Of a stretch of DNA of 7,133 bases, positions 1 through 5,241 are shown piece by piece. Positions within the stretch are counted from its first letter, which is position 1; each line of letters opens with the position of its first letter. This DNA is from Oscillospiraceae bacterium (GTDB lineage: Bacteria; Bacillota; Clostridia; Oscillospirales; Oscillospiraceae). The translations under genes and the position numbers were made by a program. The notes beneath the pieces were generated by a model, which did not search any database, was not told the DNA's origin, and saw nothing but the letters and a program-made list of their open reading frames with translations. Location of the stretch: positions 1 through 7,133 of the forward strand of contig JAKSQI010000083.1 of the NCBI GenBank assembly GCA_024404215.1, in the 5' to 3' direction.

Positions 1-2
1 CA

Positions 3-746
3 GAATTTGAAGAAAGACAGAAAAAAACAGCATCGGAAGACCCCGAAACACTGGCGAGAGTCACCGCACTTACAGAGCAATTGATGGCTTGTGTTCAAAA
101 AACGCCCAGTCAACAATCTTTGCATAGTACAGAACAACCCCAAGAACTGACTGAAAAAACTACTTCTGTCGCAAGCACTTCTGCCAACGATAGCGCCCTT
201 GTCTCTGATTTGCCTCAAAAAGCCCCTTCTAAGTCCCCGAATCATTATTGCACAAATTGTGGTGCTGAATTAGATTCAGGCTCGAAGCATTGCAACCAAT
301 GCGGGACAACAGTGATTCAGAATTCGCCCACAAAATTGACGGCAAAGAAAAATCTTTTAATATTTCAATCGACATTTGAGCAAATCATTGATCAAATTGA
401 AAAGGGTTGTACTGATTTGTGCCCATCCTGTAAAAGTGTCATGGTCGATGAATTAGTAAAACTGTACCCCAACTCGATAGAGCAGGCAGCCAACTGGGAC
501 AGCACTACAGATTTCGTGACTCTTGCTTACAAAAATGCTTACAGTATCGCCTTTGATTTGTTATCTTCAGGCAATTTCCATATCCACAGAGGCACGCTTA
601 ATCCACTCAGTCCAGCTCCGCGCTTATTACGAGTAGTAGAGTGCTGCCTGGACTACTATGTAGAGCATCACATTTTTGATTGTGATGAAAATAAGAAAGC
701 AGAGCAATTGAGTATCCTTTGGGAAAACATAGACAGTGTAGGATAA
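3..746 (+). CDS. Zinc-ribbon protein, 5'-truncated by the window edge
   Basis: The frame is open from the first bases to a TAA at 744-746, giving 247 visible residues, so the true start probably lies upstream. An internal TTG-ATG at 81-84 has no convincing SD and is unlikely to be the start. The first ~70 residues are hydrophilic and low-complexity (Gln/Ser/Thr/Glu-rich), like a linker. A zinc ribbon follows: Cys83-x2-Cys86, ten residues, then Cys97-x2-Cys100 (CTNCG...CNQCG), the common bacterial double-zinc-ribbon type. After it comes a probably helical domain of ~145 residues with a further CPSC pair and several Cys and His. I see no transmembrane segment or signal peptide in the visible part. 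Such ribbons often sit on regulatory or scaffold proteins and do not define a function. A strong terminator follows, so the gene probably ends its own transcript. The zinc ribbon is confident; the C-terminal domain is not recognised. Confidence 0.8.
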   Translation, partial: EFEERQKKTASEDPETLARVTALTEQLMACVQKTPSQQSLHSTEQPQELTEKTTSVASTSANDSALVSDLPQKAPSKSPNHYCTNCGAELDSGSKHCNQCGTTVIQNSPTKLTAKKNLLIFQSTFEQIIDQIEKGCTDLCPSCKSVMVDELVKLYPNSIEQAANWDSTTDFVTLAYKNAYSIAFDLLSSGNFHIHRGTLNPLSPAPRLLRVVECCLDYYVEHHIFDCDENKKAEQLSILWENIDSVG

Positions 747-754
747 ACGTCTCG

Positions 755-800
755 AAATAGCCACCCACAGCACTCATGTGCCACGGGTGGCTATTTTTTT
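755..800 (+). terminator. Intrinsic terminator of the zinc-ribbon gene
   Basis: A perfect 12-bp stem (755-766 AAATAGCCACCC with 785-796 GGGTGGCTATTT) encloses a loop that can itself form GCAC-TCAT-GTGC (770-781). The 3' arm runs into an unbroken T tract at 794-800. It begins 8 nt after the stop codon at 746. Confidence 0.93.
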
Positions 801-1026
801 GCTTATCACCGTGACCCGTTCCAGCTAGAGCGTAATCACTTCGCCAGCATCATGATATTATATATTAAGCAAAGTCCATAAGTCTAAAAAATGGCCAGTT
901 GAGAATCATCTGTAAATTGTCGATTCAGCCAGTATTAAACTACACCAGCCTTGAATGGTCAGAAAAAATATGATAAAGTCACTATATTGGGATGATTATT
1001 GATTGGCAAGCAGAAAGGCTGGTACA
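801..1026. other. Intergenic region without a supported gene
   Basis: This is AT-rich spacer between the terminator and the next ORF. I found no good promoter. TTGAAT at 951-956 is followed by GATAAA at 972-977 with a 15-bp spacer, a poor match. AAAGG at 1014-1018, inside AGAAAGG, is a usable SD eight bases before the ATG at 1027. No repeat, RNA gene or longer ORF is evident. Confidence 0.5.
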
Positions 1027-1443
1027 ATGGAAGTTAAAGTGTTCAACAATGTTACAGATATTGTCCGTGATGATATGGTGGAAACCATAAAGCGAAACAG
1101 CACGGTTTCTATTGCTGCCGCCTGTTTCTCCATGTATGCATATAAAGAGCTTAAGAAACAACTAGAAGCCATCGATGAGTGTCGCTTCATTTTTACATTC
1201 TATATCTCAACTCCGGTTGGGCACTACAACCCCGACTGGGCGATTGCATTCTATGAAGGAAATATCAAACACATTTATTTTGTTGCTGAAACAAAGGGCT
1301 CAATGAACTCGATGCAGTTGAGACTGATTGAAGAATCCAAGATTCACTGTGCAAGAGAGCATTTCAAGGCTATCAGCAGCGATAATGTTGTTTATGATGT
1401 CGTTGACAGTTATCAGTCTTTGCTTGATAAAGTGATGAAGTAA
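1027..1443 (+). CDS. Chimeric remnant: PLD-like helicase N-terminus fused in frame to type III restriction Res C-terminus
   Basis: The start chosen is ATG 1027, with AAAGG eight bases upstream. A TTG at 1003 extends the frame by 8 codons but has no SD. The product is 138 aa. Residues ~1-57 (NNVTDIVRDDMVETIKR, SIAAACFSMYAYKELKKQL, ending RFIFT) resemble the extreme N-terminus of large PLD-like/DEAD-SNF2 helicases of restriction and defence loci. From ~58 on (STPVGHYNPDWAIAF, HIYFVAETKGS, ESKIHCAREHFKAIS) it resembles the C-terminal nuclease end of type III restriction Res subunits. The PD-(D/E)XK residues appear intact: Asp70 in NPDW and Glu88-Thr-Lys90. The helicase motors and PLD catalytic motifs are absent. 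I infer one large in-frame deletion joining the head of one gene to the tail of a neighbour. The ORF has a start, SD and stop, so a small protein may be made, but it is most likely a gene remnant. Family assignments are from memory of motifs. Confidence 0.7.
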   Translation: MEVKVFNNVTDIVRDDMVETIKRNSTVSIAAACFSMYAYKELKKQLEAIDECRFIFTFYISTPVGHYNPDWAIAFYEGNIKHIYFVAETKGSMNSMQLRLIEESKIHCAREHFKAISSDNVVYDVVDSYQSLLDKVMK

Positions 1444-1535
1444 TCCAGATAGATTGTCTTCGCCATCGAATAACATTGATTGCTTTCAGTGAATCTTCCT
1501 CCTGTCTCACCGCCATTTTTTGAGAGGAGAACAGT

Positions 1536-3074
1536 ATGAGCACTACCACAGATTTTATCATCCAAGACGGCGTTTTGCAAAAGTACACCGGTGCCGGTGG
1601 TGATGTTGTTGTCCCGGAGGGCGTAACAACAATTGGGCGGGCCGCCTTTCGTGGTTGCCACAATCTTACAAGTGTCACTATACCTAACGGAGTTAATATC
1701 ATAGAGGGTGTGGCATTTGAGTCCTGCTCTGGACTGATAAGCGTTACTATTCCTGACAGCGTCAACTACATTGGGGGTAAAGCCTTTGACAGTTGTTGTC
1801 ATTTAAGAAATATCAGCATCCCGGATAATATCACACACATTACAAGTGGAATGTTTCGAAACTGCAGAAGTCTAACAAGTATAACTTTATCCCAAAACAT
1901 AAAGGGAATTGCCGATATGGCCTTTGACAGCTGCGCCGGGATAAGTGAATTAACCATTTCAAATGGTGCTACAAAAATGCAAGACTATGCTTTTAACGGC
2001 TGCGAAAACCTAAGCAGCATCAGCTTTCCAGCCGGAATCAACGAGTTCCCAAGCCACGTTTTCAGAGGTTGCAATAAGTTGAAATCCTTAAATGCCGGAA
2101 ATACGGTAATTCTCCCGGCAGAAATAGTGGAAACACTGGTTAAGAATATCTCTGATATCACCGTGCCTTCTCCTTACTTCGTAGCACCGAAACTTCGCCC
2201 ACTGGCTGTTGTCCGTTTTTCCAAGACCTACCAAGGTGATTTCTCGGATGACGATTCACAGGCCTACCTTAACTACCTTTCCTTAAATACCGGAGAACTT
2301 GTGAACTTTGCACTTACTCACATTGAGTTACTCGACATCATGTGCAAACAAAAATGCATTTCTGCAAATCATGTCGATGATTTTCTCCGTGCTGCACAGG
2401 CTGCGAACAATACCGAAGCAATCTCCATGCTCCTAAGTTATAAGGATTTCGCGCCATGCTCCGCAGTACTTGACAAGGAAGACCAACTCAGCGACCCCTT
2501 TGAAAACGACGACCTCACCGATCTTTCCGATATCTCTAAAAGCGACCTCCGTGGGGAAGCTGCCGTATTCAGTGACTATGCTATGGAGTCTGATGAATAT
2601 GACTATGATGAATCGGAGTCGGATTTACAGGATTTCGCCACTGATGATCCCGAGGACAGTGACGAAGTAGTCTGGGAGGATTACGATGGTTATCCCTTCG
2701 CCGCCGAAGTGGTTAACGGCGAAATCATCAGCATGACTGATGATTTCCAAAAGAAAGTGATTGCCGCTATCCTTACCAAGCTGGGCGTGACCGAGGCGGA
2801 ACTGTGTGAGTTCCTGTCCTTACTGAATGACGGTGACGAATCTGAAGATGGCCGCTTCGACCTCCTTGCCGATTGCGAGTATGATTTCCTCGCCGAGCTT
2901 CTGGGCTACGATGCCGATGAGGAAGCCTTCTCTCCCGCAGGCATCGGCTTTCTGGAAAGCTCCTACGGTTTCGAAGCCATCGATCTGCTGAAGCAGCTGG
3001 GCTTCCCCGTGGAGGAGGACATCACCCCCGGCACCCACGGCCACGGCACCGATGGCGTCGTGTATGTGGAGTAA
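1536..3074 (+). CDS. BspA-like leucine-rich-repeat protein with acidic C-terminal half
   Basis: The 512-aa product starts at ATG 1536, five bases after GAGAGGAGA (1522-1530), a strong SD. There is no signal peptide, membrane segment or cell-wall anchor, so it is predicted cytoplasmic, unlike secreted BspA adhesins. Residues ~8-185 hold LRR_5/BspA-type repeats (AF-x-x-C-x-x-L-x-x-I-x-IP) with a Cys every 23 residues at 41, 64, 87, 110, 133, 156 and 179. Residues ~240-305 are helical; AAQAANNTEAISMLLSYKD looks like the short ankyrin-like tail of many Clostridia LRR proteins. Residues ~312-385 are very acidic (Asp/Glu/Ser/Tyr-rich) and probably disordered. Residues ~399-490 form a second helical domain (SMTDDFQKKVIAAILTKLG..., FLAELLGYDADEEAF...). 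The tail is His/Gly-rich (GTHGHGTDG). Codons from ~2690 on are visibly more GC-rich than the LRR part, suggesting a mosaic gene. A role in protein-protein binding is inferred from the fold only. Confidence 0.88.
   Translation: MSTTTDFIIQDGVLQKYTGAGGDVVVPEGVTTIGRAAFRGCHNLTSVTIPNGVNIIEGVAFESCSGLISVTIPDSVNYIGGKAFDSCCHLRNISIPDNITHITSGMFRNCRSLTSITLSQNIKGIADMAFDSCAGISELTISNGATKMQDYAFNGCENLSSISFPAGINEFPSHVFRGCNKLKSLNAGNTVILPAEIVETLVKNISDITVPSPYFVAPKLRPLAVVRFSKTYQGDFSDDDSQAYLNYLSLNTGELVNFALTHIELLDIMCKQKCISANHVDDFLRAAQAANNTEAISMLLSYKDFAPCSAVLDKEDQLSDPFENDDLTDLSDISKSDLRGEAAVFSDYAMESDEYDYDESESDLQDFATDDPEDSDEVVWEDYDGYPFAAEVVNGEIISMTDDFQKKVIAAILTKLGVTEAELCEFLSLLNDGDESEDGRFDLLADCEYDFLAELLGYDADEEAFSPAGIGFLESSYGFEAIDLLKQLGFPVEEDITPGTHGHGTDGVVYVE
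1605..2090 (+). repeat. Seven LRR-coding units with a 69-nt period
   Basis: These are in-gene repeats of exactly 23 codons, anchored by Phe-x-x-Cys: FRGC, FESC, FDSC, FRNC, FDSC, FNGC and FRGC, with Cys codons every 69 nt from 1656. Nucleotide identity between units is low, so these are diverged protein repeats and not recent tandem duplications. Confidence 0.85.
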
Positions 3075-3147
3075 CCAATTTCTTTCCATCTTTATGGTGA
3101 AAAATTGCGAATAATCCTGTTGTATTGTAGAAAACTGAAACTAATTA

Positions 3148-3156
3148 TGGTATTAT
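3148..3156 (+). promoter_or_regulatory. Extended -10 promoter for the EcsC/SHOCT gene
   Basis: TGG-TATTAT at 3148-3156 is a good extended -10 (TG, one base, then five of six consensus positions). No proper -35 lies at 17 bp; TTGTAG at 3125-3130 is too far (20 bp). An extended -10 can compensate for a weak -35. The start point would be near 3163, giving a leader of ~70 nt that ends in the GGGGGAA SD at 3220-3226. The flanking 3075-3233 is AT-rich and contains no gene. Confidence 0.5.
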
Positions 3157-3233
3157 ACTCATTGTTTCCGCAACAAAAAACAACTATGTATCGCCACCAA
3201 TTGCTAATCAAATAATGTCGGGGGAAAATCACA

Positions 3234-4385
3234 ATGGGAGAGACAATAGTTAACGAAAATGTGCCGGCAAACGAAGGGCTTCTTCAGTTAGATGTCATCA
3301 TCGAAAAAGCAATTCAGATTCCCGGGGTTCGAGTAAACCGCAGTGCCTTTTTGGCAGAGCAATTCAGCAAAACCGCATATTCTGTAGATGGAATCTGTGC
3401 TCAAGGCCCCATCGGCGCCGGAGTTTCGCGAGCAGTTCTTTCAAAAATGGCTAACCATCTGATTCTATCGAGGACAAGTGCGTCCTCGGCGGCATCGTTT
3501 TTGGCCGGTATTCCGGGCGGCATTGCACTGGCTGCAACGATTCCCGCAGATGTCATGCAGTTCTTTGGAATATCGCTCCGTCTTGCTCAGGAATTGGCGT
3601 ATCTCTATGGCGCTGATGATTTATTTATCAACGGCGAAACAGATAGCGAACGCGTGCGTGGTCAGTTATTACTGTATGTCGGTGTCATGTTTGGTGCATC
3701 CGGGGCGGTTTCCGGTGTTCGCCTGCTCTCTAACCAAATTGCAAAAACAACGCTGAAAAAACTGCCCCAAAAGGCTCTGACGAAAACCTTCTGGTATCCC
3801 ATTGTTAAGAACATCGGCAAAGCAATTGGCGTAAAGGTCACCAAAACAACAGTTGCCTCCGGTATTTCCAAGGCGATTCCTGTGGTAGGAGGTGTTATAT
3901 CCGGGTCATTAAATTTTGCTTCAATGTATCCATTGGCACATAGACTGGCAGCCGCTCTGGATGATGCCGCCTTTGATTACTCAGAAGAAGAGTTCGAATA
4001 TGACCTTGTGACAGTAGAAAGCGCAGCCGAGCAGGAGAAGCAGGAGAAGTCCACTTTCAAGGGTTCTGCTAAAAAAGAAAGCAAGGGTCTTGATTTCCTG
4101 AAATCCGGAGCCAAATTCCTCGGCGAGAAGGGCCTCGAGGTTGCGAAGTCTAGTACCACCTTGGTTAAAGACAGTGCCGATAAACTCCATAACTTGGCAA
4201 ATGCCAAAAAGGCCAGCGCACCACAAAGGAAGTCCAAAAAGCAAGTGGCGCAAAAACACAATGATAAAATGCTCTCGTTAGATGAGCAAATTACCATGGT
4301 CCGCAAGCTAAAGGAACTGGTAGATGACGGCATTCTCACACAAGATGAGTTTGAAACCAAGAAAAAGCAGATTTTGGAACTGTGA
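3234..4385 (+). CDS. EcsC-like protein with C-terminal SHOCT domain
   Basis: The 383-aa product starts at ATG 3234 with GGGGGAA at 3220-3226. Residues ~60-245 look like the EcsC family: a Gly/Ala-rich amphipathic segment (FLAGIPGGIALAATIPADVMQ, 89-109), then RLAQELAYLYGADD (116-129), a second hydrophobic stretch (LLLYVGVMFGASGAVSGVRLL, 145-165), and AIPVVGGVISGSLNFASM (214-231). These segments are short and glycine-rich, more like membrane-associating helices than clear transmembrane spans. Residues ~250-345 are a charged Lys/Glu/Ser-rich linker. Residues ~348-381 are a textbook SHOCT domain (SLDEQITMVRKLKELVDDGILTQDEF followed by a Lys-rich helix), a short helical pair thought to mediate oligomerisation or interaction. 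The gene has its own promoter and terminator, so it is probably monocistronic. Its function is unknown; EcsC itself has no defined biochemical activity. SHOCT is confident, EcsC moderately so. Confidence 0.87.
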   Translation: MGETIVNENVPANEGLLQLDVIIEKAIQIPGVRVNRSAFLAEQFSKTAYSVDGICAQGPIGAGVSRAVLSKMANHLILSRTSASSAASFLAGIPGGIALAATIPADVMQFFGISLRLAQELAYLYGADDLFINGETDSERVRGQLLLYVGVMFGASGAVSGVRLLSNQIAKTTLKKLPQKALTKTFWYPIVKNIGKAIGVKVTKTTVASGISKAIPVVGGVISGSLNFASMYPLAHRLAAALDDAAFDYSEEEFEYDLVTVESAAEQEKQEKSTFKGSAKKESKGLDFLKSGAKFLGEKGLEVAKSSTTLVKDSADKLHNLANAKKASAPQRKSKKQVAQKHNDKMLSLDEQITMVRKLKELVDDGILTQDEFETKKKQILEL

Positions 4386-4419
4386 ATAACGGGTGTTGAG
4401 ATTCCCTTTGTATTCTATT

Positions 4420-4453
4420 CCGCCCCGAGGATATCCCTCGGGGCGGTCGTTTT
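4420..4453 (+). terminator. Intrinsic terminator of the EcsC/SHOCT gene
   Basis: A perfect 11-bp GC-rich stem (CCGCCCCGAGG 4420-4430 with CCTCGGGGCGG 4436-4446) has a 5-nt loop (ATATC), followed by TCGTTTT. The T tract is short but the stem is very stable. It begins 35 nt after the stop codon. Confidence 0.85.
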
Positions 4454-4471
4454 AGTCTCCGATAATCTGCC

Positions 4472-4510
4472 AAAAAACGCCCACCTTGCGACTTTTTTAC
4501 ATGGTGGACG
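4472..4510 (-). terminator. Intrinsic terminator of the small - strand gene
   Basis: Read on the - strand, CGTCCACC (4510-4503) pairs with GGTGGGCG (4485-4478) with one G-U pair. The loop is 17 nt, and the stem is followed at once by TTTTTT (4477-4472). It starts 11 nt after the stop codon at 4522-4524, as expected for the gene's own terminator. Confidence 0.75.
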
Positions 4511-4521
4511 GTTACTGTTAA

Positions 4522-4740
4522 TTAGTCATCATCATCGTAGAAGCAATCTACATCCGGAGTATAATAATTCCTGTGTCTGCGGTCTGCGTTGTGGATTGCC
4601 TGATGCGTCTGATGGTTTGGGTTCATCTGGTTTGCGTGATTGTCCAAATGTGCTCTGTATGCGGGGTTATTGGGGTTGTGCTGGTTGGCCCAGTTGTCAA
4701 GCTGTTCCTTGGAATGTGTTTTACCTGATACTTTACCCAT
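4522..4740 (-). CDS. Small His/Asn-rich tandem-repeat protein, 72 aa
   Basis: The start codon at 4740-4738 is preceded by a strong SD (AAAGGAG, complement of 4747-4753) at a 6-nt spacing, and a terminator follows the stop, so this is a real gene despite its size. The N-terminus MGKVSGKTHSKEQL is basic. Residues 15-50 are two imperfect 18-residue repeats beginning DNWANQHNPN and DNHANQMNPN, so the motif is DN-x-ANQ-x-NPN. The tail has basic RRHRNYY and then an acidic DVDCFYDDDD end with one Cys. There is no signal peptide and no hydrophobic core; the composition (Asn, His, Gln, Asp) suggests a largely disordered or metal- or nucleic-acid-binding peptide. I recall similar ANQ-NPN small proteins in gut Clostridia, all without assigned function. 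Its 5' leader is elaborate, with a terminator hairpin just before the SD, suggesting regulated expression. No function is claimed. Confidence 0.8.
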   Translation of the reverse strand: MGKVSGKTHSKEQLDNWANQHNPNNPAYRAHLDNHANQMNPNHQTHQAIHNADRRHRNYYTPDVDCFYDDDD

Positions 4741-4760
4741 GCTTTTCTCCTTTCCGAGCC

Positions 4761-4793
4761 AAAAAGCCCACGCACCTTGTCTTGTGCGTGGGC
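4761..4793 (-). terminator. Terminator-like hairpin in the leader of the small gene
   Basis: On the - strand, GCCCACGCAC (4793-4784) and GTGCGTGGGC (4775-4766) form a perfect 10-bp GC-rich stem with an 8-nt loop (AAGACAAG), followed by TTTTT (4765-4761). It ends only 20 nt before the start codon of the 72-aa gene, leaving no room for a promoter in between. Transcripts of that gene must therefore read through it, which implies an attenuator and not a simple end-of-gene terminator. Confidence 0.75.
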
Positions 4794-4880
4794 AGCGATA
4801 CTCTGGAACAATCGCTTTACACGCACAAAAACCAAGGCCGACGCAAGTTGCACTTTCGGCTCAATTTTGTGGTGTAAAGC
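4761..4880 (-). promoter_or_regulatory. Candidate structured RNA leader (attenuator or riboswitch-like)
   Basis: Read on the - strand, three structures follow one another. P1 spans 4880-4814: GCTTTACAC/GTGTAAAGC (9 bp), CACAAAA/TTTTGTG (7 bp) after a 1-nt bulge, an internal loop (TTGA / CTTGGT), then GCCGA/TCGGC and AAGT/ACTT capped by GCA with a GCG bulge. P2 is AGCGAT/ATCGCT (4816-4811 with 4799-4794). The third is the 10-bp hairpin plus U5 at 4793-4761. TTGTGCGTG in the P1 3' arm (4828-4820) can instead pair with CACGCACAA (4790-4782) in the 5' arm of the terminator, a 9-bp antiterminator excluding both. This is the layout of a transcription-control leader. I do not match it to a named riboswitch. 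It could also be a stand-alone small RNA whose 3' end is this terminator. No clear promoter was found upstream. Confidence 0.5.
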
Positions 4881-5138
4881 AGGGAAACAGCGGGGGACAA
4901 CAACAGTCAACGCGCATCCGCTTTCTCAAACCCATAATGAGCATTTGGTAGAGCTTGATAGTTTCCGGGATTTACTCGTTTTTGCCCGAACTTTTTGCAA
5001 CAACCGGTTCAATATGGATTCGTTCTCTCATTCAACGAATACTTGAAGCTGTTCTTGCCGATTCAGTTCGGTACTTCTTTAAAAATAGCACTTTTCTCGG
5101 TAGATTTCAAGTGGTTTTTCCTATTTTTCTGCTCCCTC
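4881..5138. other. Intergenic stretch with no supported gene
   Basis: Both strands carry only short overlapping ORFs without SD sites or recognisable products. A 7-bp inverted repeat ATTCGTT/AACGAAT (5018-5024 with 5034-5040) and the palindrome AACCGGTT (5002-5009) are weak and have no T tract. I see no promoter for the - strand leader; CATTAT, the complement of 4934-4939, has no -35 partner. Confidence 0.4.
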
Positions 5139-5167
5139 TTGACTTTCCCCGTATTTCATACTACACT
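5139..5167 (+). promoter_or_regulatory. Promoter of the MATE transporter gene
   Basis: TTGACT (5139-5144) and TACACT (5162-5167) are separated by exactly 17 bp: five of six and four of six matches to the housekeeping consensus. The predicted start point, about 7 nt downstream near 5174, falls on the first bases of a perfect hairpin. This leaves a leader of about 68 nt before the MATE start codon. Confidence 0.6.
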
Positions 5168-5172
5168 TTCCC

Positions 5173-5200
5173 TCGCCGGCCTTGTTCCCAAGGCCGGCGA
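5173..5200 (+). promoter_or_regulatory. Perfect 12-bp hairpin at the predicted 5' end of the MATE mRNA
   Basis: TCGCCGGCCTTG (5173-5184) and CAAGGCCGGCGA (5189-5200) are fully complementary around a TTCC loop. Neither strand has a T tract after it, so it does not look like a terminator. It ends 26 nt before the SD, so it leaves the ribosome site free. Likely roles are mRNA 5'-end stabilisation or a protein-binding palindrome at the start site. Confidence 0.6.
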
Positions 5201-5241
5201 ATCCGCAGCCATGTGATTTCTGCCGGAAGGAGGGTGCTGCC

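Noticed and set aside
1003..1026. TTG start 8 codons upstream in the chimeric ORF
   Set aside because: It has no SD, and AAAGG is correctly placed for ATG 1027.
2820..3089. 89-aa - strand ORF under the LRR gene's end
   Set aside because: It is an antisense shadow produced by GC-rich codons of the sense gene.
4623..4910. 95-aa - strand ORF overlapping the leader and the small gene
   Set aside because: It has no SD, overlaps the 72-aa gene in another frame, and its translation runs through the three hairpins; it looks like translated RNA structure.
5173..5200. Hairpin as a terminator
   Set aside because: There is no T tract on either strand; the + strand continues ATCCGCAG and the - strand continues GGGAAAG.
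4995..5216. 73-aa hydrophobic + strand ORF
   Set aside because: Its TTG start has no SD, it runs through the MATE promoter and hairpin, and no family is recognised; the hydrophobicity comes from T-rich DNA.
5182..5241. 20-codon N-terminal extension of the MATE gene from TTG
   Set aside because: It would start inside the hairpin and translate the SD; ATG 5242 has an excellent SD and begins at the family's usual N-terminus.
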